From a bacterium (GTDB taxonomy: Bacteria > Campylobacterota > Campylobacteria > Campylobacterales > Sulfurimonadaceae), in contig JAHJJX010000038.1 in assembly GCA_018822665.1 (NCBI GenBank), positions 1 through 62,078 on the forward strand: a stretch of DNA of 62,078 bases. The letters run 5' to 3'. The notes beneath the pieces are model-generated. The model did not search any database. It was given only the letters and a program-made list of their open reading frames with translations, and had not been told where the DNA came from. Positions 36,992 through 46,610 of this stretch are shown one piece after another. The position numbers and the translations under genes are program-made. Within the stretch, counting starts at the first letter, position 1, and each line of letters opens with the position of its first letter.

Positions 36992-38858
36992 TTGTGTTTT
37001 CCTCTTTAGGTTTTTCATCGCAGAGCATATACATATATGTGGAGTTTTGCATATTTAATTCATCAAGCCATTTTTTCTCTTCCGCATCACTCATCTGTGC
37101 AGGCGCAACATCTTCTAAAGAAGGAGATGAAGCATCTTTATTATCTTTGTCTTTTTCTGAATCTTCTTTAAGTTGTTTTAAGTCCTCTTTTTCCGGCTTT
37201 GATTCGTTATTTTCTTTGGAACTTTTTTGTTGCTCATCAGAATTTTGTTCTTTGTCTTTTTGCCTGTCTTGTTTTTCTTTTGAGTTTTGCTCTTGAGATT
37301 TATCTTGCTTTGTATTTTCATCTTGAGATTTTTTTTGTTTCTCATCTGCATTTTTTGAGTCTTTATTTTCATCATTTTTCTGATTTTTTTCTTTTTGCTC
37401 GCCCTCTTTTTGCTCATCTTGGTTTTGCTTGGATTCATCACTTTTTTCTTCGTTTGTGTCTTGTTTTTCTAAAAGTTTTTTCACTTCTTCAAGATTTTCT
37501 CGTGTGGGCGCATCTTCTTGCAGTTTTAATGACTGCTCGTACGATTCTATTGCTTTTTGCAGATTTTCCCCTTTTCCTTGTTTTGCATAGGCATTTCCCA
37601 TATTTGCAAAATTTATTGCCTTTTTTGCTTTATCATCAAAGTGAGCCCTTTGGTAGGAATTTACTGCTTCTTCATACTTTTTTTGCTTGTAAAAAGAGTT
37701 TCCTGCATTGTAATGACTCTGGGCGTTGTTATTTGCCTGTGCATGCTTTTCATAAATGCCGGAAGCTCTTTCATAATCTTGCTTCTCGTACGCTTCTTTT
37801 GCCTCTTTTAAATCTATAAAGTCTAAAAGTCCGGCTTGGGCATGCGGAGATGCAAACACTAAAGCAAAAAGTAAAAAAGCAAACGGCAGATGCACGAGTT
37901 CCCTTTTGCTCATAGAACTTGTTGCGATGAGAAGGATAAACAAAGCAAGTCCGAGGGGATAATAAAACAGAGGGATGTATCTTTGAACCTCTTCACTTTT
38001 AAGCTCTTTTTGCTCACTTATGCTCTCTATCTCACGAAGCATTGTTTTGATGTCCTGCGTTGAAGTCGTATTTTGAATATAGACCCCACCCGTTTTGGTT
38101 GCCATCTCCGCTATATTTTCATTGAGTTTTGAGATAATAATTTTCGAGTTGTGTGTTATAAAATTTCCGTTTTCAAGCTTGATGGGTGCGCCCTGTTTTG
38201 TTCCTGTACCTAAAATAAAAACGACTATCCCATGCTTTTTTGCAAGTTCTATCTCATCGCTGAAATTCTCTTTATCTCCGCCGTCACTCAGAATGAGAAG
38301 ATACTTTTTGCTTGCTTTGTCCAACGATTTGTTCACAACATCAAGCATAGATAAAAAATCGGTTCCTTTTTCTGTAATGGAGGAGGTGTTCAGCTGAGAA
38401 AGTAAAAAGCTGACAACGCTGTGGTCAAAACTAAGCGGTGAAACAAGATAAGAGTTTTTAGCAAATGCTATAACCCCGATTCTCTCGTTGGGTGCTATTT
38501 TTAAAAGTTCCAGAGCCTTTTGCTTTGCATGATTTAAACGATTCGGGTACACATCTTCTGCGAGCATCGAGTCGGAAATATCTAAAGCTATCATTATGTC
38601 CGCACTTTTAGCTTTAACCTCAATCGTACCCTCATTTATCACAGGTCCGCTAAGGGCTAAAATCATTAAAAAGCCCATAAGAAAAAACAAAGCATTTCTG
38701 GCGCGAAGGGTCAAAGTATTTGCACTCACACGAAGCTTGCGCATCACTTCTTCGCTAAAAAAATGCGCCTGTGTCTCTTTTTGGGTAAGTAAAAGTCCAA
38801 AGAGTATAAAAAGAGGCGGCAGCATATAATACAAAAACTCCGGATGTAAAAAATTCAT
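36975..38858 (-). CDS. BatB/BatC fusion: VWA domain plus TPR repeats, copy 1
   Basis: A 627-residue protein joining a von Willebrand A domain to TPR repeats, parts that are separate BatB and BatC proteins in some bacteria. Two N-terminal membrane segments precede the VWA domain, whose metal site DISDSM (about residue 92) is intact. Another membrane segment is near 300-320, then TPRs (about 350-460, with YNAGNSFYKQKKYEEAVN). The next 130 residues are almost only Lys, Glu, Gln, Asp, Asn and Ser. The C-terminus EKPW is encoded in the overlap with batD. The start overlaps the preceding VWA gene as ATGA. Confidence 0.86.
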   Translation of the reverse strand: MNFLHPEFLYYMLPPLFILFGLLLTQKETQAHFFSEEVMRKLRVSANTLTLRARNALFFLMGFLMILALSGPVINEGTIEVKAKSADIMIALDISDSMLAEDVYPNRLNHAKQKALELLKIAPNERIGVIAFAKNSYLVSPLSFDHSVVSFLLSQLNTSSITEKGTDFLSMLDVVNKSLDKASKKYLLILSDGGDKENFSDEIELAKKHGIVVFILGTGTKQGAPIKLENGNFITHNSKIIISKLNENIAEMATKTGGVYIQNTTSTQDIKTMLREIESISEQKELKSEEVQRYIPLFYYPLGLALFILLIATSSMSKRELVHLPFAFLLFALVFASPHAQAGLLDFIDLKEAKEAYEKQDYERASGIYEKHAQANNNAQSHYNAGNSFYKQKKYEEAVNSYQRAHFDDKAKKAINFANMGNAYAKQGKGENLQKAIESYEQSLKLQEDAPTRENLEEVKKLLEKQDTNEEKSDESKQNQDEQKEGEQKEKNQKNDENKDSKNADEKQKKSQDENTKQDKSQEQNSKEKQDRQKDKEQNSDEQQKSSKENNESKPEKEDLKQLKEDSEKDKDNKDASSPSLEDVAPAQMSDAEEKKWLDELNMQNSTYMYMLCDEKPKEENTNEKPW

Positions 38859-39784
38859 GAATGCCCCCTTTTATTTCTCAAATACACATACAACATTAAA
38901 GAGATAAGCGCTACAAACAGAGGGTAAAAATAGTAATACTTCAAATAGGTAAAACTTTCACTTTTTATCTCCGACTTTTCAAGCTCATCTATCTTTGCGT
39001 ATACCCCTTTTAGCTCACTTGCACTCGCCGCTCCAAAGGCCATTCCACCCGTGTCTTTGGCTATCTGCATTAATACTTTTTTATTGTATTCATGGGGCAT
39101 GCCGATTCCAACGGGATACACTTTTATCCCCTCTTTTTTTGCCAATTCAAGAGCTACATCCAAAGGAACTTTATCTACCTCGGGAGTGCTGTAACCGTCG
39201 GTGAGCAAAATGGCAACCTTGCTCTTTGATTCGCTCATTTTCAACAAATTGACACCCTGTGCCAAAGAGGAGTGAAGAGCTGTGTATTTTCCGGCCATGC
39301 CGATTTGAAGCTGTGAGACAATTTTATTTAAAATATGCTCATCATAAGTAAGAGGAGAAGCTATAAAAGAATACTCTCCAAATACTACCAAACCTATGTT
39401 GTCATTGCTTCTTTGCAATATAAAGTCGCTTACTATGCTTTTTACAACATCAAATCTTGTCAAATCGGGATGATGTATATCAAAGCCTTTTGCCTGCATG
39501 GATTGTGAAGCATCGAGTATAAGCGCTATCTCATAACCATCTTTTGGCTCCAATTCATAAGGTTCGTCTTTTACGGGCGACATAAGCGCTAGTATCATCA
39601 TCACGATGCCCAGCCACTTTGCTAAAAAAAGAAGTTTGGAGCTTGAAACAGAAGCATTTAAAAATTGCTTGGCATGTGGAAAATACAAAGACGGCAGTCG
39701 CATTCTGCAGAGTGTTTCGCAGGCTATAAAGAAAAAAATGACAAAAACTAATCTTGGGAATTCAAAATAAAGTCCCTCAAACAT
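38855..39784 (-). CDS. batA: BatA-like VWA protein, copy 1
   Basis: Membrane-anchored von Willebrand A protein with the intact metal-ion site DASQSM (about residue 85), LLTDGYST for the distal part of the site, an N-terminal pair of membrane helices and a C-terminal helix (about 285-305). I chose ATG 39784 with AAGAG upstream; an ATG at 39808 lies inside the preceding gene. Part of a six-gene operon headed by moxR. Confidence 0.87.
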   Translation of the reverse strand: MFEGLYFEFPRLVFVIFFFIACETLCRMRLPSLYFPHAKQFLNASVSSSKLLFLAKWLGIVMMILALMSPVKDEPYELEPKDGYEIALILDASQSMQAKGFDIHHPDLTRFDVVKSIVSDFILQRSNDNIGLVVFGEYSFIASPLTYDEHILNKIVSQLQIGMAGKYTALHSSLAQGVNLLKMSESKSKVAILLTDGYSTPEVDKVPLDVALELAKKEGIKVYPVGIGMPHEYNKKVLMQIAKDTGGMAFGAASASELKGVYAKIDELEKSEIKSESFTYLKYYYFYPLFVALISLMLYVYLRNKRGHS

Positions 39785-40178
39785 CGCACATCTCTTTATA
39801 AAGTTCAAAATATCCCAAAGTCTCTTTGTCTATATTTTCAACCTCTTTTTTATATTTATATGCCTCAAGTCTGCTTGTAAGATTTTTATACATCTCCACA
39901 TGCCGAGGAGAATCACTTGCGAATGTCAAACCATAGTGGGTTATGGCATACGCAGCATTTTTCGGCACATCAAAATCCAATGCATTTAAGATATTTTTAT
40001 GCTCTTTTCTTATATTAAGGGCATTTTTTCTTTTGATTCTTTTATAGATGAGATAAGCAGTTCCACATGCCAAGATAAGAACAAAAGAACTTACCCCTAA
40101 AAAATAATAGAATGAATATTCCTGCACATCAACGATAGGCTTAATGTCATGAAGCGGTATGTCAAAATTCTGCATCAT
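39777..40178 (-). CDS. Small single-span membrane protein (DUF4381-like)
   Basis: This 133-residue protein has a membrane helix at about residues 27-48 and a basic cytoplasmic part. In moxR-DUF58-bat operons a small DUF4381 protein usually sits between the DUF58 and VWA genes, which is exactly this place. Sequence similarity itself is faint, so the family is inferred mainly from position. Two repeat copies (39896, 40063) fall here, one in the membrane helix. Overlaps both neighbours. Confidence 0.65.
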   Translation of the reverse strand: MMQNFDIPLHDIKPIVDVQEYSFYYFLGVSSFVLILACGTAYLIYKRIKRKNALNIRKEHKNILNALDFDVPKNAAYAITHYGLTFASDSPRHVEMYKNLTSRLEAYKYKKEVENIDKETLGYFELYKEMCDV

Positions 40179-41005
40179 CTTCCCTCAAAAAGTCTGCGAA
40201 GTTCAACACTTGCCATACTGTGCGTATATACTTTTGTAAATCTGATTTGATGTTTTCTAAAAGTATCATAGAGCTTATGGTCATGTGCATTGACCCTCGC
40301 GGCATAAGCTTGTACGCTCGAAGCATTAAAATCACCTTCTAAAACGGCTCCGCTCTCAGGGTCAACTAAAGATGCAAAGCCCATTTCAGGCGGTTTTTCT
40401 TCCAATAAATCTCTCACAATTATGGCAAGCACTTCATGTTTTTTAGCCAAAATGGCAAAATCCGGAATTTCAAAAAAATCTCCGACAAGCAAGATAAGAG
40501 ATTTTCTTTTAAGGCGTTTATATAAGGTGTCTGCAATAAATTTAAAATCGACTTTTTTGTTAATGGCATCAAAATTTAAAATCTCATCTACACTTTTTTG
40601 AATCTGATGTATTTTTTTGCTGGGTTTTAAGTACGAAACCATCTCATCGGTAAAAATATAAGAGCTTAACAAATCGCCATTTTTAAGAGTGGAAAAACTC
40701 AACAGCGCCACTATCTCCGCAATACTGTCTTGTTTGAATTTTTTTGAGCCAAAATGCACACTTCCATTTAGAATGGAAACAACAACTACATTCAACTCTC
40801 TTTCTTCACGAAAAATTTTGATAAAAGGTTTTTGCATCTTTGCCGTGATATTCCAGTCTATATGACGAATATCATCCCCCGGCATATACTCTCTTAGCTC
40901 AATAAAATCATACCCTTCGCCCTGAAATATAGAAGGATTGTTTCCCACCATTTCACTAAAAACTTGTCGTCTGGCCCGAACCAAGATTTTTTGTAGTTTA
41001 CTCAA
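40175..41005 (-). CDS. DUF58-family protein
   Basis: DUF58 proteins accompany MoxR ATPases. The hallmark GEGYDFIELREYMPGDDIRHIDWN is seen at about residues 28-52 (only partly quoted in other systems) together with a degenerate VWA-like fold behind it. No membrane segment is obvious. It follows moxR by nine bases and overlaps the next gene by four. Confidence 0.9.
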   Translation of the reverse strand: MSKLQKILVRARRQVFSEMVGNNPSIFQGEGYDFIELREYMPGDDIRHIDWNITAKMQKPFIKIFREERELNVVVVSILNGSVHFGSKKFKQDSIAEIVALLSFSTLKNGDLLSSYIFTDEMVSYLKPSKKIHQIQKSVDEILNFDAINKKVDFKFIADTLYKRLKRKSLILLVGDFFEIPDFAILAKKHEVLAIIVRDLLEEKPPEMGFASLVDPESGAVLEGDFNASSVQAYAARVNAHDHKLYDTFRKHQIRFTKVYTHSMASVELRRLFEGR

Positions 41006-41014
41006 TCTAACAAC

Positions 41015-41962
41015 CTATGGAATTGCTACAGTTTCTAAAACTTTTTGAATAATCTCATCTGTCGTAATCCCTTCCGCCTCTGCTTCATACGTTAAAACGA
41101 TGCGGTGACGCATCAGCTCTTTTGCTATGTATGCAACATCCACGGGAGTAACAAAATCTTTTCCTCTTAAATACGCCATCGCTTTTACGGCTTTGAACAT
41201 ATCTATGCTCACACGGGGGGAAGCTCCAAACTGAATGTAGTTTTTCAGTTCACTGAGTCCGTACTCTGCGGGGTTTCTCGTGGCATTTACAAGTTCTATC
41301 ATATATTCTTCAATCTGCGCATCCACATGCACTGCTCTAATCGCTTTTTTGAGTTCAATCAAGTCTTCATGTGTTAAAACTGCATGTATCTCTTCAAAAT
41401 TACCGCTGGATATTCTTCTGGCTATTTCAAGTTCTTCTTCTTTTGTATTGTAATCCACCACAAGCTTTAACATAAATCTGTCTAACTGCGCCTCTGGAAG
41501 CTGGTAAACACCCTCTTGCTCAACCGGATTTTGCGTAGCCATTACAAAAAATGGAGGCTCGATTTTAAAGGTAGTATCTCCTAGCGTCACCTGTTTTTCC
41601 TGCATAACCTCAAGTAAGGCAGATTGAACTTTCGCAGGAGAGCGGTTAATCTCATCCGCTAAAAGCAAATTGGTAAATATAGGACCTTTTTTGATTTTAA
41701 AGCTATTGTTTTGCGGGTCATAAATTTCTGCCCCGAGTATATCTGAGGGAAGCAGGTCGGGAGTAAATTGAGCTCTTTTAAAATTCAAACCCAAACTTTT
41801 AGCAAGTGCATTTACAGTTGTCGTTTTTGCAAGTCCGGGAACACCTTCTATAAGAATATGCCCCTCACACAAAAGTGCGATAAGAAGACCGTCTATCATC
41901 TTTTCCTGTCCTACGACTACTTTTGAAACTTCTTTTTTTATCGTCTCTATTTTAGAAATCAT
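41015..41962 (-). CDS. MoxR-family AAA+ ATPase
   Basis: MoxR ATPases act as chaperones for VWA proteins. Walker A is EGVPGLAKT (about residue 38), Walker B LLADEINRSP (about 97), sensor 1 ATQNPVEQEGVYQLPEAQLD (about 130). The C-terminal lid has PRVSIDMFKAVKA. First gene of the copy-1 bat operon. The presumed clients are the two VWA proteins encoded downstream and perhaps those of the second operon, which lacks its own MoxR. Confidence 0.95.
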   Translation of the reverse strand: MISKIETIKKEVSKVVVGQEKMIDGLLIALLCEGHILIEGVPGLAKTTTVNALAKSLGLNFKRAQFTPDLLPSDILGAEIYDPQNNSFKIKKGPIFTNLLLADEINRSPAKVQSALLEVMQEKQVTLGDTTFKIEPPFFVMATQNPVEQEGVYQLPEAQLDRFMLKLVVDYNTKEEELEIARRISSGNFEEIHAVLTHEDLIELKKAIRAVHVDAQIEEYMIELVNATRNPAEYGLSELKNYIQFGASPRVSIDMFKAVKAMAYLRGKDFVTPVDVAYIAKELMRHRIVLTYEAEAEGITTDEIIQKVLETVAIP

Positions 41963-42029
41963 AAGTTCATAACCTTCTCTTTAAAGTGGCATAAGTATAA
42001 CAAGCGGGGAGTAAATAATTGATAAATAG

Positions 42030-42056
42030 AGCATGTGGAATGAATTCCACATGCCT
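42030..42056. terminator. Repeat-pair hairpin after the LPP20 operon
   Basis: GCATGTGGAA and TTCCACATGC form a perfect 10-bp stem with a TGAA loop. The downstream arm is a full copy of the dispersed repeat; the other lacks its first base. It lies 19 bases beyond the 3' end of the minus-strand lipoprotein operon and before moxR, where a terminator is expected. Confidence 0.75.
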
Positions 42057-42074
42057 CAAAATAAAAGGAAAAAA

Positions 42075-43079
42075 TTAATTGCCGGTAATAAAAGCGATGA
42101 CACCTTTGTCTTGTATCATTTTTTCATATTTAGAAGTTCTTGAAATCGCATCTTCAAACCCTTCAGAAGAACCCTCTTTCGTTTTATAAACGACATTTGA
42201 AACTATATTTCCATTTTTGTCTATAGCTTTTATAACCGTTTTTCTAAGGGCGAAAGTAAGCTCTGCAAATTTATCATTTGTTGATGGATATTTTTTCATT
42301 TTTGCGTCTGTGGAGATCGTGATAATTACATTATAATTTTTATCGCTAAAAGTAGCATTTTGAGCGCTTAGATTATTGCGAATAACAGAAGCTAAAGATT
42401 CAGAATTTTTATCTGCTTCTATTTTGAAGATGAGTTCATCTTTTGCTTTTCTCATTTCTTTTGTGTAGTCTAAATAGCGTTTTGTGTATTGACTGTCATC
42501 ATAACTGCTGTTTAAGGCATGCAAAAGAGGGAAAAAACTGTCCGTCTCTTTTAAATAATTATCAATAGTTACAGAGAGTTTTAGTTTTTCAAAGACACCT
42601 GCATCTTTGAAAATATCCCACTCTGCTTGAAGTTTATTATCAACTTGTTCAAGTTTTCTCTCATACGTAGCGGTTAAAACTGCTCTGTCAACTTCAACAA
42701 GGACAATCCACTGCTTAGCGTCATTAAAACTTTCCTGCACTTGAACATCGCTATATTCAATATTTTTACTATTGGTTAGAACTTCACTTTTTGTACTTGC
42801 CAATACATCTTCGTTTCCGCCTTGTCTGCTTGCAGTAACGGAAGTGCTGAAATTTGATGCAACATTAACAGATATTTTTGCACTGATAGTTGCCAAAGCA
42901 TCACTCTTCGCATCTTTTTGTGTTTCTCCGTATCCAACTGCATAAAAGTGCCGCGCAGTATCTGAGGGCGGATTATTCAACCACGCCATACCTGCATTTA
43001 CGCTTGAAGATGAAGCGGCAATTCCACATGCACTAAAAAAAGTGAGTGCTAAAAAAATGAAAAGAGTTTTTATATACAT
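42075..43079 (-). CDS. LPP20-family lipoprotein
   Basis: The signal sequence ends FFSACG, a plausible lipobox. An LPP20-like domain follows (about residues 30-140: FYAVGYGETQKDAKSDALA, then ISAKISVNVAS). The remaining 190 residues are not recognised. LPP20 was named from a Helicobacter outer-membrane lipoprotein; related proteins serve in flagellar or surface structures. The ATG at 43079 is preferred because AAAGGA lies five bases upstream; the ATG two codons earlier overlaps it. Third lipoprotein in a row in the second bat operon. Confidence 0.8.
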   Translation of the reverse strand: MYIKTLFIFLALTFFSACGIAASSSSVNAGMAWLNNPPSDTARHFYAVGYGETQKDAKSDALATISAKISVNVASNFSTSVTASRQGGNEDVLASTKSEVLTNSKNIEYSDVQVQESFNDAKQWIVLVEVDRAVLTATYERKLEQVDNKLQAEWDIFKDAGVFEKLKLSVTIDNYLKETDSFFPLLHALNSSYDDSQYTKRYLDYTKEMRKAKDELIFKIEADKNSESLASVIRNNLSAQNATFSDKNYNVIITISTDAKMKKYPSTNDKFAELTFALRKTVIKAIDKNGNIVSNVVYKTKEGSSEGFEDAISRTSKYEKMIQDKGVIAFITGN

Positions 43080-43099
43080 AAGCATCCTTTGAGTGTTAT

Positions 43100-44497
43100 T
43101 TAACTATTTTTTTTTTGATTTTCTTCTATGGCTACTTTTTCTGCTTCCGCAGCAGCAGCGTTTTGTTCCATTTTAGCTTCATAAGCAAGCATAATCATCT
43201 CTGTAACTTTACCGTATTTTTCAGCCAAGATAGACTGTTTGTGTGCATAATACGTTCCTATGAAAATATTTGGCAATAAATACACAGAATTTTTCACGAG
43301 TCTGGCAATTCTTGCATCATATTTTGATTGCAGGTGCATCGGCACATTTGCTTTGGATATGGCTAAAGATTTAAGTTCGGTAGGAAACTTTAAAACAATA
43401 TTATTAGCAGCAATATTAGAGAATGCCAAACCAAAAGATGCATAAGCTTCCGTTGAGCCCGCTTGTACTTCATTTGCCACAATATTTACATTTTTTGCTA
43501 ATTTAACATAGCTTTCATTGTCTATATTCATATCACTTTCCAGTGCTACAACAGCTTGGTCTAGCAAATTGAAATATATTGCCTCTTTTTCTTCTGCAAT
43601 AGACTCAGCTCCTTTAATTCGCTCTTCGATGACAACTAAATCATTTTCTATCTCAAGTTTTTCCTGCGCAGTTAAAGGAGTATAATTTCCCCCTTCATCA
43701 TTTTGTTTCTCAGAGTGGGCCATGTCGGCTTTAAGCTTCGTATCCAATTCACCCTTTTCCCCCTGAATCGATGCAACGCTCACATAAGCATCCAGCATAT
43801 CCAAGTTGGCAACACTTAAATCTTTTTGCATATTTATCGGAGCCAAAGAGATTACAGCCTCCCCTAAATTTTGATAAACATCCCCCGTTGGAGATTCTAT
43901 ATCCGTCATTGTTCCATCTTTAAATTCTAAAAAATTATCGAGAGAACTGTCATAGTTAAAGATATTTGGCCAATATTTTTTTGCATCGCTTAAATATGCT
44001 TCTTCACTTGGATATTCTTCTCTACTTTTTAAATCTTTATTTTTATAAAACGCATCCAATTTTTGTATAGCTCTGTATGTAAGCGGTGACACCGACTGGT
44101 CAAGAACCATCGCTGCCATATTTCCATAATCCCCCAATTGATTCATAAGAGCTCCGCTTCCAAGCATATTTCTCTGAATAAGCTTACTATAATGGGCAGT
44201 GGCAAAATAAGGGTCATCTTTGAGAGTTTTATCAATAAACTCTTTTTGCGTTTCATTTAAATCGGCTGAAACAATAGCCGGCCATTTGGCATCTGCAGAA
44301 ATAGGCATTTTAAATACCATAATATTATTTTCTCTTACAATTGTCATGCCCACAGCAACACGGTTTGCCTGATTTTCAAGTGTCGGAACTTCCATTTGTG
44401 AGGCAAAACCCTCTTGTAACGCACTACATCCACTCATCCCAAATACTGCCAGAGATACCGCAGCAGTTTGTAAAACTAAACTTTTTAACTTATTCAT
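43100..44497 (-). CDS. Lipoprotein of unknown function
   Basis: A 465-residue lipoprotein: signal peptide with lipobox FGMSGCSA (Cys about 24), then a largely helical protein. A charged, coiled-coil-prone segment lies near residues 245-300 (ENDLVVIEERIKGAES), and the C-terminus is Ala/Glu/Lys-rich. I do not recognise a domain. The ATG at 44497 follows AAAAGGGAAAAG and lies 10 bases after the upstream gene's stop; an ATG at 44554 would overlap that gene. Confidence 0.75.
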   Translation of the reverse strand: MNKLKSLVLQTAAVSLAVFGMSGCSALQEGFASQMEVPTLENQANRVAVGMTIVRENNIMVFKMPISADAKWPAIVSADLNETQKEFIDKTLKDDPYFATAHYSKLIQRNMLGSGALMNQLGDYGNMAAMVLDQSVSPLTYRAIQKLDAFYKNKDLKSREEYPSEEAYLSDAKKYWPNIFNYDSSLDNFLEFKDGTMTDIESPTGDVYQNLGEAVISLAPINMQKDLSVANLDMLDAYVSVASIQGEKGELDTKLKADMAHSEKQNDEGGNYTPLTAQEKLEIENDLVVIEERIKGAESIAEEKEAIYFNLLDQAVVALESDMNIDNESYVKLAKNVNIVANEVQAGSTEAYASFGLAFSNIAANNIVLKFPTELKSLAISKANVPMHLQSKYDARIARLVKNSVYLLPNIFIGTYYAHKQSILAEKYGKVTEMIMLAYEAKMEQNAAAAEAEKVAIEENQKKNS

Positions 44498-44507
44498 CTT
44501 TTCCCTT

Positions 44508-45446
44508 TTATTTGTATTCTTTATCAGAGCTTCCGCCCATAGCGTCTCTGTCATTTCTCAATGCTTGATTTGCTTTATCTTGTGTTTTTGTTTTTGCTAA
44601 AAGTTCATAAAAATTATCAAACCTTGCTTTTGCACTTACAACCAGTTCATCGGAAAAACCGCCCATTTCCATAGCTTTTTCATAATTCAACTGGGCATGT
44701 TTTAAAAGTTTTAAATCTTCATTGACGCTTGCTTCGGCTTCATAAAGAATCGCTAAGTCATAGTGATAACTTAAGTCTTTTTGCCCCTTATAATTTTCCA
44801 TCAGCTTGATTGCACCCTTATAATTTTTTCTTTGTGCATATTCCGTCACATGCATTAATTCACCGGGCAAAGGTTTAAACTCACGAAGCTGATTTGTTTT
44901 TAATGGAGAAATATCGGAAATAAAGTATCTCACAACTTTTGAAACAGCTTCCGAAGCCAGTTCATTTTCTGTCGGCAATTTACTTATATCTTTGGATTGA
45001 CGATTTTTTCTGTCACTATAATTTTTAACTAAAAATTCATCGCTCCCGCGCGATAAAATAAATGAAACTTCTAGGTACAGACCAACCTTGGAATCAACGT
45101 TACTATAATCGTAGTTGACGACCTTCATACTCAGACTCACACCTTCTTCTGCGCCAAGCGGGTCAATAGTTATAAAATTAGTCTCTGTAAGTTTAGCTTT
45201 TACGCTGTCTATGAGCATTAACTTTAATTTTGAATTTACGTTTTGAGTACCTTCAACACTTGGGTTTAACCAAACTGCCAAATACGCACCGTCTGAAATA
45301 AACTCATCCTTGGTTTCTATCTTACTCAATTTCGCAGCCTCTTTAGGTGCAGTATAGGACGGGATAACTATCATTGGTCCGCCGCCGCAACCACTCATAA
45401 ATAAAACAGCACTCGAAATTATCAGTAGTGAAAATAATCTCTTCAT
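44508..45446 (-). CDS. Lipoprotein, possibly CsgG/LpoB-like with TPR-like tail
   Basis: The signal peptide ends MSGCGGG (lipobox Cys about 20). The N-terminal part (about 30-170) has an alternating strand-helix pattern (LKLMLIDSVKAKLTETNFI, then VSLSMKVVNYDY) that recalls CsgG/LpoB-type lipoproteins; this is only an impression. The C-terminal part (about 200-290) looks like helical TPR-type pairs (HYDLAILYEAEASVNEDLK). The ATG at 45446 follows GGGG and starts a proper signal peptide; the one at 45482 does not. Neighbours: second-copy batD and another lipoprotein. Confidence 0.7.
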   Translation of the reverse strand: MKRLFSLLIISSAVLFMSGCGGGPMIVIPSYTAPKEAAKLSKIETKDEFISDGAYLAVWLNPSVEGTQNVNSKLKLMLIDSVKAKLTETNFITIDPLGAEEGVSLSMKVVNYDYSNVDSKVGLYLEVSFILSRGSDEFLVKNYSDRKNRQSKDISKLPTENELASEAVSKVVRYFISDISPLKTNQLREFKPLPGELMHVTEYAQRKNYKGAIKLMENYKGQKDLSYHYDLAILYEAEASVNEDLKLLKHAQLNYEKAMEMGGFSDELVVSAKARFDNFYELLAKTKTQDKANQALRNDRDAMGGSSDKEYK

Positions 45447-45509
45447 ACCCCGACATCCCCCTTTTTTTAAATTGAAATTCATTTTAGTTAAAAAGTATTG
45501 AATATTAAA

Positions 45510-46610
45510 TTAATTTAATACATCTTTTTTAACATTTACTAATGATGTAACCTCTTTTGTTTCTATTTTTATAATGAGTGCTTCATATTTCTTTGAATCT
45601 TCAAGGGCCAAAATCATTGCAAGGTCGCCTAAGGACTTTGCATTTTGTACTTTTTGTTTAAATAAACCATCCTTGGAGCCTTTTGTATCTTTTTGCTTCA
45701 AACGTATTTTGGCAACTAAAAAGCCGGCGATAAAAGTGAGTATGTAGTACACATACGCATAAGTAAAATGAAAACCCTCACTTTCCTCTTCCAAAAGCTC
45801 CTCTTTGGTAAAAAGTTTTTCAACTTTCACTTTAAACACATCCAATCCCAATGCATCAATTTTTTTGTCTTTAATGTTAAAATATTCTATATTCATCTGC
45901 GGAATCTCAAAATCTTTTTCACTCACGATAGCAAATTTTTGACTCCATACTCCCCTGTAGCCATCTTTTTCAAGTTCTACTTTTTGTACAGCTTTTTGAG
46001 AAAAAACTTTTGCACCTGCTATATTAAATTCTATCTCTTTGAGAGCTTCAAAATTGCCCACACCTTCTATAATCAGCTCTAAATGATAGGGTTCATACGC
46101 ATTCACTTTTGGCTCATCTTTTTTTATGCTCAGATGAAAGTCGCCGACCAAAGCACTATTTGCCTCTTTAATTTCTACATTTATTGTATCTTGACGCATC
46201 AACTTTTTTGAAAACTCCTCTTTTTCAACATTGTCTCTGCCTAGAACCGTATTTTCAATAGAATCTTTTGTTGTTTTTTTCATTGACATATCAAAATCAA
46301 AAGCCATCTGTCCCGGTACTTTTACAAAGGCTACAAACTCATAACTATTCACCCTTTTATTGTCTACTATTTGCTCTCTTTGGCTTAAAAGTTTTAAACT
46401 GTATTTTTCATACTCTCCCGCAGGGCTAAAATCAATGGAAAAAAGCTCACCTCTGTCGCTAAACTCACAAACATATTTGAGATAAATCGCTTCATTGCTC
46501 AAGGCTGTTGTTTTATCGGCAAAGCTGCTCCATACATACGTAGAAGCGAAAAGTTCCACATGCCAAAGCATTCCTAAAATTAAAAAAAGATTACCAAGGT
46601 TTTTTTTCAT
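45510..46610 (-). CDS. batD: BatD-family protein, copy 2
   Basis: A shorter BatD (366 residues against 473 for copy 1) with signal peptide ending VELFAS, Ig-like periplasmic parts with the phrase FEIPQMNIEYFNIKDKKI parallel to a segment of copy 1, and a membrane helix at about residues 280-300. The gene overlaps the upstream VWA/TPR gene by 20 bases in the same manner as in copy 1. One repeat copy (46556) falls in the signal peptide. Confidence 0.8.
   Translation of the reverse strand: MKKNLGNLFLILGMLWHVELFASTYVWSSFADKTTALSNEAIYLKYVCEFSDRGELFSIDFSPAGEYEKYSLKLLSQREQIVDNKRVNSYEFVAFVKVPGQMAFDFDMSMKKTTKDSIENTVLGRDNVEKEEFSKKLMRQDTINVEIKEANSALVGDFHLSIKKDEPKVNAYEPYHLELIIEGVGNFEALKEIEFNIAGAKVFSQKAVQKVELEKDGYRGVWSQKFAIVSEKDFEIPQMNIEYFNIKDKKIDALGLDVFKVKVEKLFTKEELLEEESEGFHFTYAYVYYILTFIAGFLVAKIRLKQKDTKGSKDGLFKQKVQNAKSLGDLAMILALEDSKKYEALIIKIETKEVTSLVNVKKDVLN

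Noticed and set aside
37199-37819. A 206-codon open frame on the + strand opposite the copy-1 VWA-TPR gene
   Set aside because: It mirrors the low-complexity Lys/Glu/Gln tail as Phe/Leu/Cys-rich nonsense and has no ribosome-binding site or family likeness.
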